A stretch of 64,000 bases of DNA from Phycisphaeraceae bacterium. Lineage in GTDB: Bacteria > Planctomycetota > Phycisphaerae > Phycisphaerales > UBA1924. Location: NCBI GenBank assembly GCA_019636675.1, contig JAHBXC010000002.1:496001-560000 (forward strand), in the 5' to 3' direction. This document shows, in pieces, positions 39,547 to 46,801 of this stretch (position 1 is its first letter; each line of letters opens with the position of its first letter). A model generated the notes under the pieces. That model made no database searches and had not been told where the DNA came from. It saw only the letters and a list, made by a program, of their open reading frames with translations. The position numbers and the translations under genes were made by a program.

Positions 39547-41016
39547 ATGATCGCCGAGCCCATCGCCACCGCTCTATTGCTTGTCGTCGCCGGGGTCCTC
39601 CTCGGGGCCAGCGTCATCATCGGCAAGTGGTTCGACCGCTTCGGCGTGCCCGTCGCGCTCCTCTTCCTGATCCTCGGCGTGCTCGCCGGCAGCGAGGGCG
39701 TCGGGCGCATCCCCTTCGATGACTACGCCCTCGCGTACCGGCTGGGCACCATCGCGCTGGTCCTCATCCTGTTCGACGGCGGGCTGAACACACGCCTCGG
39801 TTCGCTCAAACGCGCCGTCGGGCCGGCGTCCTTGCTCGCGACGCTCGGAGTCGCGGTCACCGCGGCGCTCGTCGCGCTGTTCGCGCGCCTCGTCGGGCTC
39901 CCATGGGGCGCGGCGCTGCTCATCGGCGCCGTCGTGTCGTCGACCGACGCCGCCGCGGTCTTCGCGATCCTGCGCGGCGGGGGCATCCGCCTGCGCGACC
40001 CCGTCGGCTCGACGCTCGAACTCGAATCGGGCGTCAACGACCCCATGGCGGTCATCCTCACCGCGGCGATCACGATGCACCTGCTGGGGCAGAACACGCT
40101 GGGGTGGGGGCTGGCGTGGGCGGTGCCCTATCAACTGGTGTTCGGCGCCGTCATGGGCGTGGTGTGCGGGTATCTGGGGCGCGTCGTGCTGCTGCGCGTG
40201 CGCGTGTCGACGGCGGGGCTGTTCCCGGCGCTCACGCTGGGGCTCGCGCTGCTGGCGTACGGCGCCGCGACGCTCATCAACGCGAGCGGGTTCCTCGCGG
40301 TGTATGTCGCGGCCCTGGTCGTGGGCAACGGGCCCATCCCCTACGCCAACGGGCTGCGCCGCATCCACGACGCGATCGCGTGGCTCGCGCAGATCGGCAT
40401 GTTCCTCATGCTGGGCATGCTCGTGTTCCCGAGCCAGTTGCTGCCCAACATCGGCGTGGGGCTGGCGATCGCGCTGTTCCTGGCGTTCGTCGCGAGACCG
40501 GCCGCGGTGCTGCTGTGCCTGTGGCCCTTCCGCTTCAAGCGGCGCGAGGTGGGCTATGTGAGTTGGGTGGGCCTGCGCGGCGCGGTGCCGATCATCCTCG
40601 CCACCTTCCCGGTGCTGCGCGGCGCCCCCGGCGCGATCGAGGTCTTCAACATCGTCTTCTTCGTGGTGCTCATCAACGCCCTCGCCCCCGGCGCGACGGT
40701 GCGCTGGCTGACCAGGAAACTGGGGCTCGAACGCGACGAGCCCCCGACGCCCAACGCCGCGATCGAGATCAACTCGATGCAGCCCCTCAAGGGCGAGGTC
40801 CTGCGGTTCTTCATCAGCCCCGAACTGGCCGCCTGCGGCGCCAAACTCGCCCAGATCCGCTTCCCCGAAGGGGCGGCGGCGGTGCTGATCGTGCGCGGCG
40901 ACGAACTGGTCGCCGCCAAGGGCGGGACGACCTTCGAGCCGGGGGACCATGTGTATGTGTTCTGCCGGCCAGAGGACAGGGGGTATATGGAGTTGGTGTT
41001 TGGAAGGGCGGGGTGA
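39547..41016 (+). CDS. Potassium (or sodium)/proton antiporter, CPA family
   Basis: The 489-residue protein has about 12 membrane helices of the CPA1 antiporter fold: FDGGLNTRLGSLKRA, GAVVSSTDAAAVFAILRGGG (ion-binding Asp) and ELESGVNDPMAVILT. A C-terminal TrkA-C/RCK-like domain (about 400-489: FFISPELAACGAKLAQIRFP, then LVAAKGGTTFEPGDHV) matches K/H antiporters such as CvrA/NhaP2. A -10-like TACCCT lies nine bases before the ATG. It likely exports K+ or Na+ in exchange for protons. Confidence 0.9.
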   Translation: MIAEPIATALLLVVAGVLLGASVIIGKWFDRFGVPVALLFLILGVLAGSEGVGRIPFDDYALAYRLGTIALVLILFDGGLNTRLGSLKRAVGPASLLATLGVAVTAALVALFARLVGLPWGAALLIGAVVSSTDAAAVFAILRGGGIRLRDPVGSTLELESGVNDPMAVILTAAITMHLLGQNTLGWGLAWAVPYQLVFGAVMGVVCGYLGRVVLLRVRVSTAGLFPALTLGLALLAYGAATLINASGFLAVYVAALVVGNGPIPYANGLRRIHDAIAWLAQIGMFLMLGMLVFPSQLLPNIGVGLAIALFLAFVARPAAVLLCLWPFRFKRREVGYVSWVGLRGAVPIILATFPVLRGAPGAIEVFNIVFFVVLINALAPGATVRWLTRKLGLERDEPPTPNAAIEINSMQPLKGEVLRFFISPELAACGAKLAQIRFPEGAAAVLIVRGDELVAAKGGTTFEPGDHVYVFCRPEDRGYMELVFGRAG

Positions 41017-41044
41017 GGGCGGACTCTGCCTCGAACACTGAGTT

Positions 41045-41494
41045 TCAGATCCTGATGCCGAGGCTCTTGATCAAATGAAGCGGACTACACTGCAAGACAT
41101 CAAGCGTGTCACAGACAGTGGCTATGGTAACTTCGCGGCGGCGCCCCTCGACATGAACAACAGTTCCCGCTGTGGCCATGGCATGTGCGATCACCCACGG
41201 ATCGCCACCAGAGCTGTTTCGGTATATGTCAATTATTCTCGGTTGCGTAGACATCACGAGCTTCAGGCATGATTGAACCTGACTGTCTGGGTCAACGAAG
41301 ATCTCGCGGTCACGACACCAGTCGAACAGATCGTCTTGTCTTTTGCCCAGTTCTTTTTTGATTTCACGTGGGCACCGAAGCACTCCGGATCGAGCATGTG
41401 CAGAAAGCTGTTCCCATAGTGTAGGGAATACATCTGGCGGGTAATGTTCCCTCCAGAGGTGCACGAGAGCGCTGGTGTCCATCCAGTATTGCAT
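41045..41494 (-). CDS. DUF4411 PIN-like protein, probable toxin
   Basis: The 149-residue protein has a PIN-like fold: MQYWMDTSALVHLW (first acidic residue), ELGKRQDDLFDW, and GGDPWVIAHAMA (later acidic residue). DUF4411 proteins are PIN-domain nuclease relatives often encoded after an HTH-ImmA gene. Its ATG follows the stop of that gene with no gap (TAA then ATG), so translation is coupled. GC is lower than in neighbours, pointing to horizontal transfer. A toxin role is inferred. Confidence 0.8.
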   Translation of the reverse strand: MQYWMDTSALVHLWREHYPPDVFPTLWEQLSAHARSGVLRCPREIKKELGKRQDDLFDWCRDREIFVDPDSQVQSCLKLVMSTQPRIIDIYRNSSGGDPWVIAHAMATAGTVVHVEGRRREVTIATVCDTLDVLQCSPLHLIKSLGIRI

Positions 41495-42631
41495 TTAATG
41501 CTCGGCGAAAGCGATCTCTTCAACGCTGTCGAAGTGCTCAAGTCGAAGATTCAGGATTTCACATGCTTCGTCAAGTGCGATAAATCCAGCTTCTCGTGCG
41601 CGGAAAATTTCTCGGGTGAGAGGTTTGCTGAGCCTCTCGACGGACATTACCGCAAAGCCGGGTCCGCCCTTTCCCTTCTTCTTCTCAAACTGGGGAATTT
41701 GTCCTCGAAGCTCTAGGAAGTCGTCAAACCGAATGAATCGAAGGTCAGCAAGTCGCAACAGGGCAGCTTCCCGGCTTACGCCAAATGCTCTGGCGAGTGA
41801 CGCTAATTCTTGGGATGCCGGATCTATGTCCGTGAGTCGTTTGGCCAGCGATCGGAATTCGGCTGCCGGCATTAGTACGCTTGCGGCAAACCGGTCGCAG
41901 AACCGCTCGACTCGCTGTTCGGGGGCGGACGTTCGCACTGCGCGCTGTAGGTTGCTTACGCCGCTGAGTCCGAGCAATAAATGGCATGTCTCATGAATCA
42001 GCGTGAAAAGTCGTGCTGTTTGCGAATCAGACTCATTCAGCAATATAAGCGGGGCCATCTGATCGGCGATGGCGGCGCCCCTGAACTCGGCGGGAAGAAT
42101 TCTGCGTGATGCCGGAGTTATTGTGGCAAGCACACCGGCTCCCTCGAGCGCGTGTCGATAGCTACGAAAATCACGCTTTCCAAGGTTTCTCAGTACGCTT
42201 TGGCGGAAGCTGTTGGCAAGGATGTCGGGGTCGATCGATAGTGTGGCTGTTCCGACTAGTGAGTTGGTTGTTCGGCCTTGGTCGTGCCGCCAATCATGCA
42301 AGAATCTCTGTCGGGCATCAAAGAGTGCCAGTTCATCAAGCAAGGCTGGCGAGAACACTCCGGCGGAGTTTTCCTTCGATAGCAGTCTGAAGTCCTTGGG
42401 CTTTCGGATGTCTTCCGGCGGGGCGTCTAGAAAGAATACCGCGGTCGGCCGCTTGAGTGCGTCTGCAATCTTGTCTAGCTGTGCAATCGAAGGTAAGTCT
42501 TCTCCCGACTCCCATTGCGCTAGCTGTTGATCGCGGACGGATATCTTTGCGGCAAGCTGTTCGCGCGACCATCCTACGGTCGTTCTTGCCCACACGATCA
42601 GATTCGGCGTGATTTGTGCCTTATCTTGCAT
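41495..42631 (-). CDS. HTH-ImmA/IrrE fusion, probable antitoxin/regulator
   Basis: The 378-residue protein starts with an XRE HTH (WARTTVGWSREQLAAKISVR, QQLAQWESGEDLPSIAQLDK) and continues with an ImmA/IrrE peptidase domain: LIHETCHLLLG (HExxH zinc site) and RFCDRFAASVLMPAAEF. This XRE-COG2856 architecture is a known antitoxin/regulator partner of DUF4411 and similar toxins. A -10-like TAGACA lies seven bases before the ATG. It has lower GC than the flanking antiporter and thioredoxin genes. Confidence 0.88.
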   Translation of the reverse strand: MQDKAQITPNLIVWARTTVGWSREQLAAKISVRDQQLAQWESGEDLPSIAQLDKIADALKRPTAVFFLDAPPEDIRKPKDFRLLSKENSAGVFSPALLDELALFDARQRFLHDWRHDQGRTTNSLVGTATLSIDPDILANSFRQSVLRNLGKRDFRSYRHALEGAGVLATITPASRRILPAEFRGAAIADQMAPLILLNESDSQTARLFTLIHETCHLLLGLSGVSNLQRAVRTSAPEQRVERFCDRFAASVLMPAAEFRSLAKRLTDIDPASQELASLARAFGVSREAALLRLADLRFIRFDDFLELRGQIPQFEKKKGKGGPGFAVMSVERLSKPLTREIFRAREAGFIALDEACEILNLRLEHFDSVEEIAFAEH

Positions 42632-42652
42632 TGCGAGGTGTCTATGTGATTC

Positions 42653-43225
42653 TCAATCCCCATGCCTCTCCCTCAACCTCGCCGACAGCCGGAGGATGAG
42701 GTGGACGCGTTCGACCTCGTCGAGCCAGTCTTGGAGGGTAGCGGAAAGTTCGTCGTCGGGGATGGGGGCGCCGGGGAGGGGGCAGGCGGGGCCGAGGGAG
42801 CGCATCGCGACGGCGCGGTAGCGGGTGAGGGTCCGGTCGCCCAGGAGGGAGACGAACTCGAAGTCCTCGGCCATGAAGACGGCGGTGGGGACGCGGTGGC
42901 CCGCGTTGATCATGATCTTTTCGGTGAGGTCCATGTGCTCGTCGCGGTCGACGACGCGGAGGCGGACACGCTGGGGGTTTGCCTCGGCGATGCGTGCGAG
43001 GAGGGGGACCTGCTGGACGCAGTCGCCGCACCATGTGCCGGAGGAGACGAGGATGTGCATGTCGCGCGAGAAGGTGCGCAGGAGTTCGGTCTGCTGGGGT
43101 GTGAGGGAGGCGCGGTCGTAGACATCCTTGAAGTTGGCCTGCTGGGCGGGCTTTCCGGTGGCGACATAGTCGTGGTAGGGGAGTGCGCGGTCGAAATGGG
43201 ACTTGAGGAATGCGGCGTTGAGCAT
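42653..43225 (-). CDS. Thioredoxin-family protein
   Basis: The 190-residue protein has a thioredoxin fold with a WCGDC active site (about residues 67-71, in GTWCGDCVQQVPLLARI) and the cis-Pro loop RVPTAVFMAEDF. No signal peptide is seen, so it should act in the cytoplasm. It belongs to the TlpA/thioredoxin-like group used in planctomycetes. TACCAT lies five bases before the ATG with no Shine-Dalgarno, a leaderless arrangement. Confidence 0.88.
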   Translation of the reverse strand: MLNAAFLKSHFDRALPYHDYVATGKPAQQANFKDVYDRASLTPQQTELLRTFSRDMHILVSSGTWCGDCVQQVPLLARIAEANPQRVRLRVVDRDEHMDLTEKIMINAGHRVPTAVFMAEDFEFVSLLGDRTLTRYRAVAMRSLGPACPLPGAPIPDDELSATLQDWLDEVERVHLILRLSARLRERHGD

Positions 43226-43347
43226 GGGGGATGGTAGGGAAACTGATCAGAGCCGCGGGCGGAAGCACGCGGCTCGAAGCGATGGTGGTTCGTTGATGGT
43301 GGGTGCCGGGGGGGAGTTGAAGAGGGAGAAGGGGTAGAGGGGGTAGG

Positions 43348-43366
43348 CACCACACTTTGTGTGGTG
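43348..43366. repeat. Hairpin repeat, copy 2
   Basis: CACCACAC-TTT-GTGTGGTG matches the hairpin at 12165-12183 in stem and flanks. Confidence 0.75.
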
Positions 43367-43423
43367 GCACCGGAGGGGGAGAGAAGTCAGAGAATGGGGA
43401 GGGAAGACAGAGGCGGGGTAGCC

Positions 43424-43449
43424 CGGGTCAGGAATGCCCCGGGGCACCG
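43424..43449. repeat. Repeat with ATGCCCCGGGGCACCG, copy 2
   Basis: Same palindromic core as at 38894-38909, again preceded by CCGGGTCA. Confidence 0.65.
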
Positions 43450-43473
43450 GAGGGGGAGGGGATTGTGTCCCAC

Positions 43474-43515
43474 TGCTCCCTGCTCCCTGCTCCCTATTCC
43501 CTGCTCCCTGCCCCC
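43474..43515. repeat. TGCTCCC heptamer tract
   Basis: Six seven-base units, four of them exact TGCTCCC. It is the reverse complement of the GGGAGCA unit at 11452-11479. Its last units abut the end of the CoA-transferase gene. Confidence 0.85.
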
Positions 43516-43516
43516 C

Positions 43517-44224
43517 TCACCTCGTTGTGCGCTGTTCGATGCGCTTCTCGCTCTTGGTGACGACGATCGCGTCGACGTAGGCGCCGGGGGTGTCGACGCG
43601 TTCGGGGTCGAGTTGTCCGACCTCGACGAGCTCTTCGACCTCGGCGACGGTGAAGGCGCCGGCCTGGGCCATCATGGGGTTGAAATTGCGCGCCGTCTTG
43701 CGGAAGACGAGGTTGCCGGCGGTGTCGGCCTTCCACGCCTTGACGAGGGAGAGGTCGGCCTTGAGGGCGGTCTCCATGACATAGGTGCGCCCGTTGAAGT
43801 CGCGGGTTTCCTTGTTGTCGGCGACGATGGTGCCCACGCCGGTGGCGGTGAAGAAGGCCGGGATGCCGGCGCCGCCGGCGCGGATGCGCTCGGCGAGTGT
43901 TCCCTGGGGGTTGAACTCGATCTCGAGTTCGCCGCTGAGGTACTGGCGTTCGAACTCGTCGTTCTCGCCGACATAGGAGGAGACCATCTTGCGGATCTGC
44001 CGGGTTTTGAGGAGGAGGCCGAGCCCCCAGTCGTCGACGCCGGCGTTGTTGGAGATGGCGGTGAGGTCTTTGGCGGCGCTGTCGCGCAGGGCGATGATCA
44101 TCTGCTCGGGGATGCCGCAGAGCCCGAACCCGCCGGCCATGACGGTGATGCCGTCTTTGAGGATGCCCTTGGCGCGGAGGTGCTCGATGACGGCGGCGGG
44201 CGAGGTGAAGACCTTGTTGACCAT
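43517..44224 (-). CDS. scoA: 3-oxoacid CoA-transferase subunit A
   Basis: The 235-residue subunit has the class I CoA-transferase alpha signature: ITVMAGGFGLCGIPEQMI, then TAISNNAGVDDWGLG and GIPAFFTATGVGTIVA. It moves CoA from succinyl-CoA to acetoacetate together with subunit B. No B subunit is adjacent (the neighbours are a thioredoxin and a divergent VOC gene), which is unusual. TATTCT lies five bases before the ATG, and no Shine-Dalgarno is seen. Confidence 0.9.
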   Translation of the reverse strand: MVNKVFTSPAAVIEHLRAKGILKDGITVMAGGFGLCGIPEQMIIALRDSAAKDLTAISNNAGVDDWGLGLLLKTRQIRKMVSSYVGENDEFERQYLSGELEIEFNPQGTLAERIRAGGAGIPAFFTATGVGTIVADNKETRDFNGRTYVMETALKADLSLVKAWKADTAGNLVFRKTARNFNPMMAQAGAFTVAEVEELVEVGQLDPERVDTPGAYVDAIVVTKSEKRIEQRTTR

Positions 44225-44229
44225 GTGCA

Positions 44230-44252
44230 AGAATAGGTCGGGGCGATAGGAT
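44230..44252. promoter_or_regulatory. Divergent leaderless promoter pair
   Basis: Between the two ATGs (44224 minus, 44259 plus) lie only 34 bases with TATTCT serving scoA and TAGGAT (44247-44252) serving the VOC gene, each 5-6 bases before its start codon. Confidence 0.5.
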
Positions 44253-44258
44253 CGGGCG

Positions 44259-45077
44259 ATGAGAATCCTCGCCCTGACGCTGCAGGCACGCGACCCTTCG
44301 GGTCTGGCGGAGTGGTACCGCGACACGCTGGGGCTGTCGCTGGACGAGGGCGAGGGGCGTGGCGCGGGGGGCGGTCGGGCGGCGGGGGCCGAGGACGGGG
44401 TCGTGCTGGCGGGCGAGACGCTGCTGTGCTTCACGCCGGCGCCGCCCGGGGAGAGGCCGATCTATCACTTCGCGATCGACGTGCGCGAGAACAAGATCGG
44501 CAAGGCGCGCAAGTGGCTGGTCGAGCGCGGCGTGGAGTTGCTGGAGAACAAGCACACGGGCGAGGTGACGACGCACTTCAAGCCGTGGAACGCGCACGCG
44601 GTGTATTTCCGCGACCCGGCGGGGAACATCGTGGAGATCATCGCGCGCCACGACCTGCCGACCGGGAGCGGCGGGCCGTTCGATGTCGGCGACGACCTGC
44701 TGTGGCTGAGCGAGATCGGCGTGGTGGTCGACAGCGCCGAGGGGACGGCGATCGATCTGGAGCGCCGTCTCGGGCTGGGGCCCTACATCGGCGCCGAGCC
44801 GGGGTTCGCGCCCATCGGCGACGAGGAGGGCCTGTTGATCGTCGTGGAGCGTGGGCGCCCGTGGATGCCCGACGACGTGGACCCGGCGGAAGCGTGGCCC
44901 GCGCGGATCATCGTGGACGCGGCGTGCGTGAAGACGGGCGCGGGTCGCTACGGGATCGGCGGCGCGGGGGGCGTGGGCTACGAGGTCGTCGCGGTGGAGG
45001 TCGACGAGGACGACGCCGGCGGTGCCGAGTTCGCCGATGGGGGCGACGGGGGCGACGGGGGCGGGGGCGACGACTGA
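44259..45077 (+). CDS. VOC (glyoxalase/dioxygenase) family protein
   Basis: The 272-residue protein begins with a vicinal-oxygen-chelate domain: ILALTLQARDPSGLAEWYRD and HAVYFRDPAGNIVEIIARHD (metal His/Glu region). The second half is a related but reduced domain, and the tail is Gly/Asp-rich. Substrate unknown. TAGGAT lies six bases before the ATG. The last 100 bases overlap the convergent YihY gene. Confidence 0.85.
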   Translation: MRILALTLQARDPSGLAEWYRDTLGLSLDEGEGRGAGGGRAAGAEDGVVLAGETLLCFTPAPPGERPIYHFAIDVRENKIGKARKWLVERGVELLENKHTGEVTTHFKPWNAHAVYFRDPAGNIVEIIARHDLPTGSGGPFDVGDDLLWLSEIGVVVDSAEGTAIDLERRLGLGPYIGAEPGFAPIGDEEGLLIVVERGRPWMPDDVDPAEAWPARIIVDAACVKTGAGRYGIGGAGGVGYEVVAVEVDEDDAGGAEFADGGDGGDGGGGDD

Positions 45078-46018
45078 TCCTGCTCGTGGGGGAGGGGCGA
45101 CTGGGGCGGGGTTTCGGGCTCGTCGCGCAGGGATCCGAACTGGCGCGCCCACTCGTGGGCGAAGGACGCGCCGAGGAGGAAGACCAGCGACGAGTAGTAG
45201 ACCCACAGCAGGACGGCGGCGAGCGAGCCGGCGGCGCCGTAGGCCGACGAGCTGCCGGTTTTGGTGACGTAGCCGACGATGAAGTCTTCGCCGAGGGTGA
45301 ACATGGCGGCGGTGAAGACGCCGCCGACCCAGACGTCGCGCCACTTTCCTCGTTTGGCCGGGAGGACGCGGTAGAGAAGCGCGAAGATGCCGGCGAGGAG
45401 GGCGAAGGAGACGGCGCGCTGGAGCCAGTCGACGATGTTGAACCACGCCGGGAGGTCTTCGGGGAGATGGACGACGAGCGCGCGCACGAGTCCGGTGGAG
45501 ATGACGGACGCGAGGATGGCTGCGCCCACGAGGAGCACCAGGAGCAGCGCGACGAGCCGGCTGCGCAGGACGCCCCAGACGCCGGTGGCGCGCATGTCGG
45601 TGGCGTTCCAGACCGCGTCGAGCGCGAGCTGGAGCATGTTGAAGGCGGCGGTGGCGCCGAAGATAAGCAGCGCGAGACTGATGAGGGTGGTGAGCAGGCC
45701 CGAGCCGGAGTTGTTGGCCTGGTTGATCGCGAGTTCGACCTGCTGGGCGGCGGCGGGGCCGAGCATGTCGGAGAACCGCTCGGAGATCTCGCCCTGCGCC
45801 GCCTGCCGGCCCAGAACGACGCCGACCACGACGACGGTGATCGCGATGACCGGCGCGAGCGAGAGCATGGTGTAGAACGCGAGGGCCGCAGCGAGCATGG
45901 GGGCGCGCGAGGTGATGAACGACACCGCTGTGCCCTTGACGAGCAGCCAGACCCTGCGAGGCACGCCGGCGCGTCGGGGCGGGAGCGTCGGGGCGTTGTG
46001 TGCTGGTGCGTCTGTCAT
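44978..46018 (-). CDS. YihY/BrkB family membrane protein
   Basis: The 346-residue protein has about six membrane helices and the YihY (BrkB/UPF0761) motifs: FITSRAPMLAAALAFYTMLS, FGATAAFNMLQLALDAVWNA, PAKRGKWRDVWVGGVFTA, SLAAVLLWVYYSSLVFLLGA. Function is unknown; formerly called RNase BN. The C-terminus is Pro/Ser-rich. It is the last gene of the operon, seven bases after yebC. Confidence 0.88.
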   Translation of the reverse strand: MTDAPAHNAPTLPPRRAGVPRRVWLLVKGTAVSFITSRAPMLAAALAFYTMLSLAPVIAITVVVVGVVLGRQAAQGEISERFSDMLGPAAAQQVELAINQANNSGSGLLTTLISLALLIFGATAAFNMLQLALDAVWNATDMRATGVWGVLRSRLVALLLVLLVGAAILASVISTGLVRALVVHLPEDLPAWFNIVDWLQRAVSFALLAGIFALLYRVLPAKRGKWRDVWVGGVFTAAMFTLGEDFIVGYVTKTGSSSAYGAAGSLAAVLLWVYYSSLVFLLGASFAHEWARQFGSLRDEPETPPQSPLPHEQDQSSPPPPSPPSPPSANSAPPASSSSTSTATTS

Positions 46019-46025
46019 GCGCGGG

Positions 46026-46769
46026 TCACGCGTTGGCGAGGGCGTCGTCGTCGATCTCGGCGTTGGTGTAGACCTTCTGGACGTCGTCGAGGTCTTCGAG
46101 CGCGTCGACGAGCTTGAGGAGTTTGGCGGCGTCGGCGGCGCCGAGCTGGACGGTGGTGTTGGCGACCATCGTGAGCTCGGCGGAGGCGGTCTCGACGCCG
46201 GCGCTGTCGAGTGCTTCCTTGACGGCGAGGAACTCGGTGGGGGGCGTGGTGACGATGAAGACGCCCTCTTCGCGCTGGATGTCGTCGGCGCCGGCCTCGA
46301 GCGCGATCTCCATGAGTCGCTCTTCGGTGACGGAGGAGTCTTCGAGGGTGATGACGCCGCGCTGCTCGAAGATGTAGGAGACGCACCCGCTGGTGCCGAG
46401 GTTGCCGCCGTGCTTGGTGAAGGCGGCGCGCAGGTCGGGCGCCGTGCGCGCGCGGTTGTCGGTGAGGGCGTCGACGACGACGGCGACGCCGGAGGGCCCG
46501 TACCCCTCGTAGCGAGCGTTCTCGTAGTTGTCGCCCCCGAGCTCGCCGGCGCCCTTGGCGATGGCGCGCTCGATGGTGTCCTTGGGCATGTTGGCGGCCT
46601 TGGCCTCGAGGACGGCGTAGCGCAGGGGCAGGTTGGAGGCGGGGTCTCCGCCGCCGTTGCGCGCGGCTGTGATGATGGCGCGCGAGCACTTGCTCCAGAC
46701 CTTGCCGCGTTTCTTATCGACGGCGGCCTTGCGGTGCTTGATGTTGGCCCATTTGCTGTGACCGGCCAT
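46026..46769 (-). CDS. YebC/PmpR family protein
   Basis: The 247-residue protein has MAGHSKWANIKHRKAAVDKK, IITAARNGGGDPASNLPL and EGYGPSGVAVVVDALTDNR, all hallmarks of YebC. Family members act as transcription regulators or, as shown for some, help ribosomes through difficult sequences. It sits between the TPR gene and yihY on the minus strand. Start at 46769 is fixed by the conserved MAGHS. Confidence 0.95.
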   Translation of the reverse strand: MAGHSKWANIKHRKAAVDKKRGKVWSKCSRAIITAARNGGGDPASNLPLRYAVLEAKAANMPKDTIERAIAKGAGELGGDNYENARYEGYGPSGVAVVVDALTDNRARTAPDLRAAFTKHGGNLGTSGCVSYIFEQRGVITLEDSSVTEERLMEIALEAGADDIQREEGVFIVTTPPTEFLAVKEALDSAGVETASAELTMVANTTVQLGAADAAKLLKLVDALEDLDDVQKVYTNAEIDDDALANA

Positions 46770-46801
46770 GTCGTCTGCTCCGTTGGTGAGGTGGGCCTTG
46801 A

